Shown here: positions 1 to 8,189 of the stretch, piece after piece
How the letters are laid out: each line of letters begins with the position of its first letter
Position numbering within the stretch: the first letter of the stretch is position 1
Assembly: GCF_022532105.1 (NCBI RefSeq)
Contig: NZ_CP092832.1
Coordinates: 1,641,001 to 1,705,000, forward strand
DNA: 64,000 nucleotides
DNA from: Flavobacterium sp. HJ-32-4
GTDB taxonomy: Bacteria > Bacteroidota > Bacteroidia > Flavobacteriales > Flavobacteriaceae
Reading direction: 5' to 3'
The notes under the pieces: model-generated
Databases searched by the model: none
Told to the model about the DNA's origin: nothing
Seen by the model: only the letters and a program-made list of their open reading frames with translations
Made by a program: the position numbers and the translations under genes

Positions 1-143
1 TCGAAGCCATCGACGAGCGTGTGAAAGACCTCGTAGAGGAATGTGCGACGTTTGCGGAAGAATCCGAGTTCCCGCCGATCCAGCAGTTATATGATGTTGT
101 GTACGAACAGGAAAATTATCCATTCATCCCTCATAAACTCTAA
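1..143 (+). CDS. pdhA: Pyruvate dehydrogenase E1 component alpha subunit, C-terminal fragment
   Basis: The reading frame is open from the left edge (codons in phase with position 3) and ends with TAA at 141-143, giving about 46 residues that end in YPFIPHKL. This tail, including FPPIQQLYDVVYEQ, is what I recognise at the end of Bacteroidetes pyruvate dehydrogenase E1 alpha subunits. E1 is the thiamine-diphosphate enzyme that decarboxylates pyruvate and acetylates the lipoyl group of E2. The E2 gene begins three bases after the stop, so the two are one operon. The gene is cut by the window, so no start or active-site residues can be seen. Confidence 0.85.
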   Translation, partial: EAIDERVKDLVEECATFAEESEFPPIQQLYDVVYEQENYPFIPHKL

Positions 144-146
144 GCA

Positions 147-1781
147 ATGGCGACAAAAATTACAATGCCGCGACTGAGCGACACCATGACCGAAGGAACG
201 GTGGCGACCTGGCTGAAAAAAGTAGGGGATAAAGTAAACGAAGGTGATATCCTGGCCGAGATCGAGACCGACAAAGCGACGATGGAGTTTGAGTCGTTCA
301 ACGCCGGAACACTCCTGCACATCGGCGTACAGGAAGGTGAAACGGCCCCGGTTGATGCGCTTTTGGCCATCATCGGTAAGGAAGGCGAAGATATATCCGG
401 CCTGCTGAACGGAAGTGCCCCTGCTGCTGCCGCTCCGGCACCGGCTGCCGAGAGTGCTCCTGCGACGGAAGCGCCGGCTGCGGCTCCCGCTCCGGCCAGT
501 ACGGAACTCCCTAAGGGTGTAAAGATTGTAACCATGCCTCGTTTGAGCGATACCATGACCGATGGTACGGTGGCCACGTGGCTTAAGAAAATTGGAGATA
601 AAGTAAACGAAGGCGATATCCTGGCGGAAATCGAAACCGATAAGGCTACGATGGAGTTCGAATCGTTCAATGCCGGTACGCTGTTGTACATCGGCGTACA
701 GGAGGGTGAAACCGCGCCGGTTGACTCGGTATTGGCGATCATCGGACCAGAAGGAACCGACGTTGCCGGTATCGCTGCCTCGTATGGCAAAGGCGGTGCT
801 GTCGCATCGGCTCCGGCAGCCACTACGGAAGCGCCTGCTGCTGCATCTGCGACCACTACCGAAACGCATGTCGCTGCAGACGGTCGTCGTGTGTTCATTT
901 CGCCGCTGGCCCGTAAAATGGCAGAAGAAAAAGGAATCGACATTGCACAAATAAAAGGTACTGGCGAAAACGGTCGAATCGTGAAAAGCGATGTCGAGGC
1001 GTTCAAGCCGGGAAGCGTGACAGCGCCACCTGTTGCTGCTGCGCCTGCTCCGGCCGAAAAAGCAGCTCCGGCGGTTACGCCGTTTGTGCCTGCCGGTCAG
1101 GAATACGCAGAGGAAGTCAAGAACTCACAAATGCGCAAAACCATCGCCCGCCGCCTGAGCGAATCAAAGAATGGCGCGCCACATTACTACCTGACCATTG
1201 AGGTGGCAATGGACGAGGCGATGAAGTCACGTACTGTAATCAATAATGTGCCCGATACCAAAGTGTCATTCAATGATATGGTAATCAAGGCGTGTGCGAT
1301 GGCGTTGAAGAAACATCCACAGGTCAATACCACCTGGAAAGACGACGTCACAATCGTGAACCACCATGTCCACATTGGCGTTGCGGTTGCGGTGGAAGAC
1401 GGATTGCTCGTACCCGTATTGAAGTTCGCCGATCAAATGACGCTTTCGCAAATCGGGGGTGCCGTAAAAGATATGGCAGGTAAGGCACGCAACAAGAAAT
1501 TGCAGCCAGCTGAAATGGAAGGAAGCACCTTCACCGTTTCGAATCTGGGTATGTTTGGTATCACGGAATTCACGTCGATCATCAACCAGCCTAATTCTGC
1601 GATTCTTTCAGTGGGTGCGATTATCGAGAAACCGGTCGTTCGCGACGGGCAGATCGTGGTCGGACATACCATGAAAGTAACGTTGGCGTGCGACCACCGC
1701 ACGGTTGACGGTGCAACGGGAGCCCAGTTCCTGCAAACACTTCGGGTGTATCTGGAGAATCCGGTGACCATGTTGGCCTAA
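147..1781 (+). CDS. pdhC: Pyruvate dehydrogenase E2, dihydrolipoamide acetyltransferase (two lipoyl domains)
   Basis: This 544-residue protein is the core of the pyruvate dehydrogenase complex and moves the acetyl group from lipoamide to CoA. Two nearly identical lipoyl domains are visible (about residues 1-78 and 125-203), each with the EIETDKATME motif whose lysines are K43 and K166. They are joined by flexible Ala/Pro-rich linkers. A peripheral subunit-binding domain follows (about 246-285, FISPLARKMAEEKGID), then the acetyltransferase domain (about 325-544) with the catalytic DHRTVDG motif at 516-522. Everything expected is present. The two lipoyl domains share long identical stretches, which suggests recent duplication or gene conversion. 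The ATG lies three bases after the E1 alpha stop. Confidence 0.97.
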   Translation: MATKITMPRLSDTMTEGTVATWLKKVGDKVNEGDILAEIETDKATMEFESFNAGTLLHIGVQEGETAPVDALLAIIGKEGEDISGLLNGSAPAAAAPAPAAESAPATEAPAAAPAPASTELPKGVKIVTMPRLSDTMTDGTVATWLKKIGDKVNEGDILAEIETDKATMEFESFNAGTLLYIGVQEGETAPVDSVLAIIGPEGTDVAGIAASYGKGGAVASAPAATTEAPAAASATTTETHVAADGRRVFISPLARKMAEEKGIDIAQIKGTGENGRIVKSDVEAFKPGSVTAPPVAAAPAPAEKAAPAVTPFVPAGQEYAEEVKNSQMRKTIARRLSESKNGAPHYYLTIEVAMDEAMKSRTVINNVPDTKVSFNDMVIKACAMALKKHPQVNTTWKDDVTIVNHHVHIGVAVAVEDGLLVPVLKFADQMTLSQIGGAVKDMAGKARNKKLQPAEMEGSTFTVSNLGMFGITEFTSIINQPNSAILSVGAIIEKPVVRDGQIVVGHTMKVTLACDHRTVDGATGAQFLQTLRVYLENPVTMLA

Positions 1782-1802
1782 TAGCATCCCATCCTATACA
1801 AT

Positions 1803-1832
1803 AAATCCCGCTTTCTCAGCGGGATTTTTTTT
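1803..1832. terminator. Bidirectional intrinsic terminator after E2 and the response regulator
   Basis: The inverted repeat AAATCCCGC (1803-1811) / GCGGGATTT (1819-1827) is followed by T residues to 1832 on the plus strand and preceded by A residues for the minus strand. It lies between two convergent genes, and its right end overlaps the stop codon of the minus-strand regulator. Confidence 0.85.
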
Positions 1833-2592
1833 AGAGGTTACGGAAGCCTTCCAGCGCGGTTAACAATTGCGCTTTTTTGCGCGACGAAACCGGAAGCGTC
1901 GTCTGGTCACTTAGCAATACGTAGCCGCCATCGCGGTTGATATAGCTGACGAGGTGATCCAGGTTGATGATGTGCGAATGGTGGATACGTTCGAAACCGG
2001 TTCCGCCAGAGGCAACGGGAAGCAGTTCTTCAAATTCCTTCAATGGCCGTGCGACCAATAACTTTTTTCCGTTGGTAAAATGGACGCAGGTGTAGTTACC
2101 CTCTGCGTTGCAACGCACAATCGACTGTAGTTCATATAGATGGATGCCTTGCGAGGTGTGCAGTGCGATGCGGCGGTTTTGTTGGGGAAGCGCCTGGTTC
2201 CGCAGGAAGTTTTCTATTTGCATACCCAGATCGGCTGATTTCTGGCTTTGCGCACGTGCCACGGCTTCTTTGAGTTCTGTGGCATCGATGGGCTTAAGGA
2301 GGTAGTCAAGTGCGCTGAACCGAATGGCCTTGATTGCGTATTGGCTGTAAGCAGTGGTGAAAATCACCTGTACCTTTTGACCTTTGCAGGCTTCCAGTAT
2401 ATCGAAACCGAGTCCATCAGTAAGTTGTATATCAAGAAACACCAACTCCGGTTGGGCGCTTGCCATGAGGGCAATGCCATCCTGTACGGTACCTGCCGTT
2501 CCGATAACAGACAGCTCCGGGCAGTGCTTGGCGATGTCGGCCTTGAGGGCAGATATGGCCTGTTGTTCGTCTTCGATGATAATAGTTCGCAT
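1831..2592 (-). CDS. LytTR-family DNA-binding response regulator
   Basis: The 253-residue protein has an N-terminal receiver domain (about 1-120), with the acidic pocket IEDE near residue 7, phosphoacceptor D54 in FLDIQ and conserved K100 in LLKP. A LytTR DNA-binding domain follows (about 145-250), with HTSQGIHLYEL and FERIHHSHIINLDHL. It should be phosphorylated by the sensor encoded immediately upstream: the kinase stop codon (2593-2595) directly abuts this ATG, so translation is probably coupled. Such LytTR/LytS pairs often control envelope or exopolysaccharide genes, but the target here is unknown. Confidence 0.93.
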   Translation of the reverse strand: MRTIIIEDEQQAISALKADIAKHCPELSVIGTAGTVQDGIALMASAQPELVFLDIQLTDGLGFDILEACKGQKVQVIFTTAYSQYAIKAIRFSALDYLLKPIDATELKEAVARAQSQKSADLGMQIENFLRNQALPQQNRRIALHTSQGIHLYELQSIVRCNAEGNYTCVHFTNGKKLLVARPLKEFEELLPVASGGTGFERIHHSHIINLDHLVSYINRDGGYVLLSDQTTLPVSSRKKAQLLTALEGFRNL

Positions 2593-5505
2593 CTACCAAA
2601 TGGTTTTAAATGGGATAATAAGCGTAACAGTCGTGCCGGCGGCGTCACCGTTTTCGTGGTAACGGTCGGTAATTTTGAAGGTGGTTTCACCAGGTGTAAC
2701 CGCCATGAGTTGGAGTCGCTCGCGCGTAATTTCGATCGCCTTTCCGTCATGGTCGCGGTGCCGGTTGCGAGTAGCAGAAGCGGCGCGGCCTATACCATCA
2801 TCCTGGACGGTACACACCAGTTGATCACCGTCCCGACGAAAGGACACTTCGAGCAGGCCTTTGTTTTTTTTCGGCGCCAGACCGTGAATGATGGCATTTT
2901 CAATCAGGGGTTGCAGCAGCAGGGTCGGAATCGCCACTTCGTCCCGGTTGAGGTACGGATCTGAATGAATGTGATAGTCGAAGGCATCCGGGTACCGAAT
3001 CAGTGCAAGGTCGATATAGAGCGTCAACATCTGTATCTCGGTGGCCAGCGAAATCTGTTGTTCCGCATTCTCCAACAGCAGACGTAACAAGCGTGAGAAT
3101 TTGGTAATATAGGTCCCGGCCAAATCGTCATTTCGTTCTGAATAGTAGCCTTTTATCGTATTAAGGGCGTTGAAGATGAAATGCGGGTTCATTTGCATCA
3201 GCAGTACTTTCTGCTCTAGTTCCGCTGCTTTTTTCTCGAGTTGGGCGCGATCGCGTTCCCGCCGGATCCGGTCGCGCTCCGCGGTAAACTGAGCGTCCAA
3301 TGCGCGCAAACGCCATTTCCATATTCCATACAGAACACCACTTATAACCAAAATACTGATGAGGATAAAGGGCCATCGAAGCCAGAACGGTTCCCGGACC
3401 GTAAAGTCAAAATGTTGGGGTGTACTTGACGTCCCCGATACGTTGATCGCGGCCACAGTGAACCGATAATGCCCTGGGGGAAGCGCTTTATAGCGAATGT
3501 CTGTTTCCCCACTGATCGTCCAGCCGCGGTCATACCCGTCGAGTTTGTAGCGGTATCGGATGTTTTTGCCCGATCGGAACGAAATACCTCCAAAAAAGAT
3601 ACGCACTTCGTTCTGGTCATACGGAAGTTCCGTTCCGTTTGCCAAAGGATGTGTATCGTTTACCATGACCTTGCGAATCGTGACCCGCGGCGGTATCGAG
3701 ATCCCGCGTATATCGCGCGCCGCAATCGCCAGTAGTGCATCGTCGGTCGCTAAAAACAGTGTATCTCCCACGATCTCCGTGTCGTTTACGCGCGTTTGTG
3801 CGAGACCCAGGGCCCGGTTGAGGTTGGTAACAGTACATCTGCCGTTCTCAATAAATAATTGGTCGACGCCCGCATTGTGGCTGATAAAAACCGTATGGGG
3901 ATGGATGCCCGGTTTTATTGCATAGATGCTGTTACTGCCGAGTCCACTTCTCCTGGTAAGCTCCTGCACCAATTTCTCGTTTCGATATACCAGCAGCCCT
4001 TTCGAGTCGGTGCCCGCCAACAGTATACTACCTTCCTGGTAAAGCGTCAGGATGGTAGTCGGACCGTCGGGTGTGGGTAGTGGATGTCGTTGTTTCGGAT
4101 TATCCAGTGAAACCCGGTATACGCCTTTCTTGGTTCCAGCCCACACATACCGGTCATCGGCCATCAGGCTGTAGGTAGGAAAATGCAGGACCATGCTGGA
4201 ATCCTCATCATGGATAATATGGTTGGAGAGGTTGTACATCGTGGTGCGATCGAGGGCTACCAGCGCCGCCAATCCAAGCCAGTTGCGTCCTTTTGCGTCA
4301 ATATATAAGGCTTTTCCGCCGGGCATGTCGACATCCCGGATGCGTCCGTTATCGATAAAACGAAAGCCGGCACTTCCGATAATGGCGGTGAAATGATCCT
4401 TGTGATAAATCTGTGACACCACACTATTGGGAGACGGTGTCGGAATGCTGTTTTCGGTTAACGTCCCGTTGCGCCAACGATAGTAGTCACTCGAAAATCC
4501 GCCGGCCCATAATTCATCCCGGTAGTAAGAGAGGCAGTTGGCTACAATATCGCTGCCGTCCCTTTTTTTGATGGCCGTCATGTGCCGTGACGGAATCAGG
4601 AACACTCCGTCGTCAAGGGTCGTCACCCACATCGCATGTTCAAAATCCTCGGCAACCGATGACACGGCGTGGCCTTTCAGGAAATGGGAGAAGCGGGCAC
4701 CTGTATCGCGTAATCTTCGTCGGAAGAGCCCGTTTCGTGTTCCCACCCAGAGGTCTTCTTTTGAATCAATATAAATGCTGATGATTTCATCGTGCTCCAG
4801 ATCAAGGTCGGCAACAAGACGCTGTTCGCGCCCGTCAAAACTGTAAAGCCGGTCGCCGTCGGAGAAGTACATGCCATCACGCCAACGAAGGGTGCGGCAG
4901 ATATGTTTTCGGAATTCGGGCGGGCGGAAGGTGAACCGCCGCTTTTGCTGTCGGTCAGTGATGCCGGTCCGGAAGAACAATAGGTTTTCGTTTTGGTAAC
5001 GAAAAATATCCAGGACTTCAGAACGGGCTCCAGTCCTGTTTAAACGGCTTCCGGTTTTCGGATTGAAGAAGATGTAATAACGGTTGCGGTACAGGAAAAA
5101 TACGTTGCCGTTCGAATCCCCGTTCACCTTGAGCATCATGGTCGGCTCGGGGGTGCGCATCAGGCGTTTGTCTCGTGCGTCATTGTAGAAACGACCGTTT
5201 TGGTAGTACGAGATACGGCCATTATAAGTAGAGAACCAAATCCGGCCGGCCGGATCCTGATAGCATCCGAACACTTCATTGTCGCCCAAACCGTCTTCGG
5301 TGCTGTAATGCTGGAAAGTCGCGCCGTCAAAGCGCAGTACACCAATATCGGTACCGAACCACATGTATCCGTCGCGGTCTTGCATAGCGCAATAGACATT
5401 GGTGGTGGGTAACCCATCCTTGCGGCCAAAATGTACAGCATACGGTTCCTGGGCCCAGGTGGCCATCGTCCATAATCCGAAAAGCGCAAGCAAAAGACGC
5501 CACAT
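2593..5505 (-). CDS. Two-component regulator propeller sensor histidine kinase
   Basis: The membrane sensor has 970 residues from the chosen start. It has a signal peptide (MWRLLLALFGLW..TWAQ), a long periplasmic part made of beta-propeller repeats (DGLPTTNVYCAMQDRDGYMWFGT and later WVGTRNGLF, WAGTKKGVY), a Y_Y_Y-type domain (YRYKLDGYDRGW), one transmembrane helix (FILISILVISGVLYGIW), a coiled coil and a LytS-type kinase core. The phosphorylated histidine is H775 in MQMNPHFIFNALN, followed by an ATPase domain (DDGIGRAAS). An in-frame ATG lies 33 bases upstream at 5538, but the promoter -7 box sits between the two, so 5505 is preferred. The regulator gene abuts its stop. Confidence 0.92.
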   Translation of the reverse strand: MWRLLLALFGLWTMATWAQEPYAVHFGRKDGLPTTNVYCAMQDRDGYMWFGTDIGVLRFDGATFQHYSTEDGLGDNEVFGCYQDPAGRIWFSTYNGRISYYQNGRFYNDARDKRLMRTPEPTMMLKVNGDSNGNVFFLYRNRYYIFFNPKTGSRLNRTGARSEVLDIFRYQNENLLFFRTGITDRQQKRRFTFRPPEFRKHICRTLRWRDGMYFSDGDRLYSFDGREQRLVADLDLEHDEIISIYIDSKEDLWVGTRNGLFRRRLRDTGARFSHFLKGHAVSSVAEDFEHAMWVTTLDDGVFLIPSRHMTAIKKRDGSDIVANCLSYYRDELWAGGFSSDYYRWRNGTLTENSIPTPSPNSVVSQIYHKDHFTAIIGSAGFRFIDNGRIRDVDMPGGKALYIDAKGRNWLGLAALVALDRTTMYNLSNHIIHDEDSSMVLHFPTYSLMADDRYVWAGTKKGVYRVSLDNPKQRHPLPTPDGPTTILTLYQEGSILLAGTDSKGLLVYRNEKLVQELTRRSGLGSNSIYAIKPGIHPHTVFISHNAGVDQLFIENGRCTVTNLNRALGLAQTRVNDTEIVGDTLFLATDDALLAIAARDIRGISIPPRVTIRKVMVNDTHPLANGTELPYDQNEVRIFFGGISFRSGKNIRYRYKLDGYDRGWTISGETDIRYKALPPGHYRFTVAAINVSGTSSTPQHFDFTVREPFWLRWPFILISILVISGVLYGIWKWRLRALDAQFTAERDRIRRERDRAQLEKKAAELEQKVLLMQMNPHFIFNALNTIKGYYSERNDDLAGTYITKFSRLLRLLLENAEQQISLATEIQMLTLYIDLALIRYPDAFDYHIHSDPYLNRDEVAIPTLLLQPLIENAIIHGLAPKKNKGLLEVSFRRDGDQLVCTVQDDGIGRAASATRNRHRDHDGKAIEITRERLQLMAVTPGETTFKITDRYHENGDAAGTTVTLIIPFKTIW

Positions 5506-5509
5506 CCTA

Positions 5510-5535
5510 CAAATGTAACCTTTTGCATTTTGCAA
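5510..5535 (-). promoter_or_regulatory. Promoter of the sensor kinase gene
   Basis: On the minus strand, TTG (5535-5533) is followed after 15 bases by TACATTTG (5517-5510), matching the Bacteroidetes -7 form TAnnTTTG. The box ends only four bases before the ATG at 5505, so the transcript would be leaderless or nearly so. Confidence 0.55.
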
Positions 5536-5678
5536 CACGCGTCCTGTACCTACGCCAGATTTACCGACCCACGCAGTTATCTACCGGAAGGGCGCACCTG
5601 ATAACTTTTTGCCCTCACTTATCCGATTTGCGTAGGGTAGGGCTGTTTACCGTTGTTTTTTTGTAAACATAAGCAACT

Positions 5679-6008
5679 ATGGGAACATCCACACATCACA
5701 CGCGCTATTACGGAGCCTACGTGGCATTTGGTGCCGCCAGTTGTTTGTTTATACTGGCTATGGTGTGTTTGTCAGATGGTTTTTCGAACTTCGATTGGGA
5801 ACACATCCGACAAAACCGGCTTTTGGATGCCACTCCGGTACTCCGCTCCTTATTTGCCCGCTTGCCGAACCCAGGGTTGATGCTTTCCTACGCTTTATTC
5901 ATCTGGCCTGCGTTTGCCCTGCGAAAAGGCGCGGCTTCGGATCGTTGGATCAGTGCCTGCTCGTTTCTCATGATCGTCATTATCCTGTTCCTATTTATAA
6001 AAAGCTAA
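5679..6008 (+). CDS. Hypothetical three-helix membrane protein
   Basis: A 109-residue protein that I do not assign to a family. Three hydrophobic segments are visible: about residues 12-32 (YVAFGAASCLFILAMVCL), 66-82 (LMLSYALFIWPAFAL) and 89-108 (WISACSFLMIVIILFLFI). The loop between the first two contains charged and polar residues (WEHIRQNRLLDATP). It lies 21 bases before the LipL32-family gene on the same strand, so the two may be cotranscribed. Upstream (5645-5668) there is an inverted repeat GTTTAC/GTAAAC of unknown role. Confidence 0.7.
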   Translation: MGTSTHHTRYYGAYVAFGAASCLFILAMVCLSDGFSNFDWEHIRQNRLLDATPVLRSLFARLPNPGLMLSYALFIWPAFALRKGAASDRWISACSFLMIVIILFLFIKS

Positions 6009-6029
6009 CCTTTAAAACACAAAAAACCA

Positions 6030-6725
6030 ATGAAAAAACTGATGATTGCGGCTGCTGTAGCCGTTGCTTTTGCATCAACTGCCCACGCGCAGAAACTTGA
6101 TAAATTTGGTGCCGACCTGGGCAAAAAGAGTGTGATGGGTAAAGACATCCGTGTGCCCTATACCGATCTTACCAGTTATTTTGGGTACATCAAGCCAGGT
6201 GCGGCCCCAGATGAAGTAAAGAATGGAAAAAAGATGTACTATGTCTATGTCTGGATTCCGATTGCAGCCCCGGAAATCGGGATTCGTATGATGTCGCCAG
6301 CACCGGAAGGGATGAAGCCAGGTGCGAAAGACTTCGTAACGGCTGATTTTACGGCAAATGCTGCCGATACCAAAAGCTTCTTCGACACCTGGATCACGTT
6401 CGAACGTGCCGAAGGTATCCTGAAACTGGAAGACGCAGCGGCAAAAGCCAAGACGGCTAAGTGGGTTTCGATCGAGTCGAATGACGATTCAGGCGATATG
6501 CCGGCACAACCATCCGGAAAAAAATACAACTCGCTGATGCGCATCACCAGCGATCCAAACAATCCGACCAAGTCACTTGTAATGGGACTCTATCGAATCG
6601 GTTTCACCACGTATAAAACAGGCGAGGTACAAGGCAGCTTCCTGGCACAATTAGGTGCGCCAATAAGCCTTCCGGGCGTAGCTGTAGCAGCCCGTCCTGA
6701 GGATTTGCTGGCAGCCAAAAGGTAA
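6030..6725 (+). CDS. LipL32-family secreted protein
   Basis: The 231-residue protein has a signal peptide (MKKLMIAAAVAVAFASTAHA, cleaved before Q21) and no lipobox cysteine. The mature part aligns closely, from memory, with the Leptospira surface protein LipL32: YFGYIKPGAAPDEVKNGKK, YVYVWIPIAAPEIGIRMMSP, FDTWITFER, KYNSLMRI, GLYRIGFTTYKTGEVQGSF and PGV..PEDL all have counterparts in the same order. The residues matching the LipL32 calcium site as I recall it (DT, DD, Y) appear here as D119-T120, D152-D153 and Y166, with the same 14-residue spacing between the last two. The function in Bacteroidetes is unknown. It would be periplasmic or exported rather than a lipoprotein. Confidence 0.85.
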   Translation: MKKLMIAAAVAVAFASTAHAQKLDKFGADLGKKSVMGKDIRVPYTDLTSYFGYIKPGAAPDEVKNGKKMYYVYVWIPIAAPEIGIRMMSPAPEGMKPGAKDFVTADFTANAADTKSFFDTWITFERAEGILKLEDAAAKAKTAKWVSIESNDDSGDMPAQPSGKKYNSLMRITSDPNNPTKSLVMGLYRIGFTTYKTGEVQGSFLAQLGAPISLPGVAVAARPEDLLAAKR

Positions 6726-6777
6726 ATGGAAAGGCCGTTCTTGCCGGCCCTTCCACCTATGTATTCGTTTTTGGAGG

Positions 6778-6813
6778 AATCCCGCTGTGAAACCGGCGGG
6801 ATTTCTTATTTTT
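6778..6813 (+). terminator. Intrinsic terminator after the LipL32-family gene
   Basis: AATCCCGC (6778-6785) pairs with GCGGGATT (6796-6803), followed by a T-rich run. A second hairpin (GGCCG..CGGCC, about 6732-6748) lies just before it. Confidence 0.7.
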
Positions 6814-6848
6814 AGCCACTAGCGGCGAGCGAAAGCCGCAGTCACGTT

Positions 6849-7523
6849 ATGAAGAAAATTGTGATTACCGGCACCAGCCGCGGCATCGGATATGAACTGG
6901 CCCTACGCTTTGCTGAAGCGGGTTGGGAAGTGCTGGCGTTATCCCGTCAAACCCCACGTGTTTTGATGGAGCATCCTTCCATCACCTGCCTGTCAGTTGA
7001 CTTCGGAGCCGCTGATGCGTTCGAACGTGTTGCCGCCTTTTTGTCTGAATGGGGTCCTATCGACGCGGTAGTGCACAACGCCGGACGATTGGTCGCGCGA
7101 CCCTTTGCCGAGCTGACCGCCGCCGATTTCCAGTCGGTCTATCAGGTCAACGTTTTTGCGGTGGCCGGATTAACGCAGGTATGTTTGCCGTATTTGACGA
7201 AAGGCAGTCATGTGGTTTCTATCAGCAGTATGGGTGGCGTGCAGGGAGCGGCGAAATTTCCCGGACTTGCCGCCTATTCCTCAAGTAAGGCCGCGCTGAT
7301 CGGGCTGTCCGAGTTGCTGGCAGAGGAATACAAAGAAGCGGGCATAGCGTTCAACGTACTCGCCCTGGGTGCCGTGCAGACCGAAATGCTTGAAGAGGCC
7401 TTTCCGGGCTATAAAGCACCGGTGACCGCATCGCAGATGGCGGATTACATCTTTCGGTTCACCCTCGACGGCCATCATTTTCACAACGGCAAAATCCTGG
7501 AAGTATCGGTATCGACACCATGA
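6849..7523 (+). CDS. SDR-family oxidoreductase
   Basis: This 224-residue short-chain dehydrogenase has the nucleotide-binding motif TGTSRGIG (7-14), the structural NAG motif (77-79) and the catalytic residues S126, Y143 and K147 in YSSSKAA. It is an NAD(P)-dependent oxidoreductase with an unidentified substrate. The ATG follows the terminator region directly. The stop overlaps the next gene's start by four bases (ATGA), so it is translationally coupled to the SprT-like protein. Confidence 0.92.
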   Translation: MKKIVITGTSRGIGYELALRFAEAGWEVLALSRQTPRVLMEHPSITCLSVDFGAADAFERVAAFLSEWGPIDAVVHNAGRLVARPFAELTAADFQSVYQVNVFAVAGLTQVCLPYLTKGSHVVSISSMGGVQGAAKFPGLAAYSSSKAALIGLSELLAEEYKEAGIAFNVLALGAVQTEMLEEAFPGYKAPVTASQMADYIFRFTLDGHHFHNGKILEVSVSTP

Positions 7524-8125
7524 GTGACGTGTTGCAGAAATACCTGCCGGAACATGCCGTCATGCCGGTGTTTGAGTTGATCCGTACAAAAGGCGTGCAC
7601 CTGCGGATCGTAAACGAACGGCAAACCCGTCACGGCGACTACCGACACTCTCCTTCTGGGAAACATGAGATCACGGTGAATGCAAACCTGAACCGGTATC
7701 GTTTCCTGATCACGCTCATTCATGAAATCGCACATCTGGTCGCGTTTGAAACATTTGGCCGTGGCATAAAGCCTCACGGAATAGAATGGAAGATGACCTT
7801 CCAACGGCTGATGGCGCCCTTCATCCGTCCGGAAATCTTTCCCGCCTCCGTACTTCCTTTGGTCGCCCGGCATTTCCGAAATCCGACGGCCAGTAGTGAC
7901 ACCGACCCCCATCTTTCCCGGGCACTGAAGTCGTTTGATGAACAGACGGATGATCGCTGTTATGTGTCGGAAGTGCCGAACGGACATTTGTTCCGAATCA
8001 AGGGCGGGCGCGTATTCCGTAAAATCGGCCTGCGCGTAAAACGCTACCAATGTGTGGAATTGACGACGGGCCGCGTTTTCCTTTTTAATGCAAACGCAGA
8101 AGTCGAAATGGTGCCAGGCGATTGA
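7520..8125 (+). CDS. SprT-like zinc metalloprotease domain protein
   Basis: The 201-residue protein carries the zinc-metalloprotease signature HEIAH at residues 68-72 with a further histidine at 86 (KPHGIEWK), as in SprT/SPRTN-type domains. The C-terminal half (FRIKGGRVFRKIGLRVKRY) is basic and resembles the short nucleic-acid-binding tail of this group. No signal peptide is visible, so it is cytoplasmic. In eukaryotes, SPRTN proteases cleave DNA-protein crosslinks, but the bacterial role is not established. It overlaps the SDR gene by four bases. Confidence 0.88.
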   Translation: MSDVLQKYLPEHAVMPVFELIRTKGVHLRIVNERQTRHGDYRHSPSGKHEITVNANLNRYRFLITLIHEIAHLVAFETFGRGIKPHGIEWKMTFQRLMAPFIRPEIFPASVLPLVARHFRNPTASSDTDPHLSRALKSFDEQTDDRCYVSEVPNGHLFRIKGGRVFRKIGLRVKRYQCVELTTGRVFLFNANAEVEMVPGD

Positions 8126-8189
8126 TTTCACTTTTCTTTGGCGCCGCAACTCATATTCTTTTACTATTTTTAGTGTAGAAATACATCCA

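Noticed and set aside
87..1006. Long minus-strand open frames opposite the E2 gene
   Set aside because: They are shadows of the repetitive Ala/Pro-rich lipoyl and linker codons; the plus-strand E2 is certain and the minus translations match no family.
5645..5668. GTTTAC/GTAAAC inverted repeat as a terminator or operator
   Set aside because: The stem is only six bases and A+T-rich with a long loop; no second copy was found in the window.
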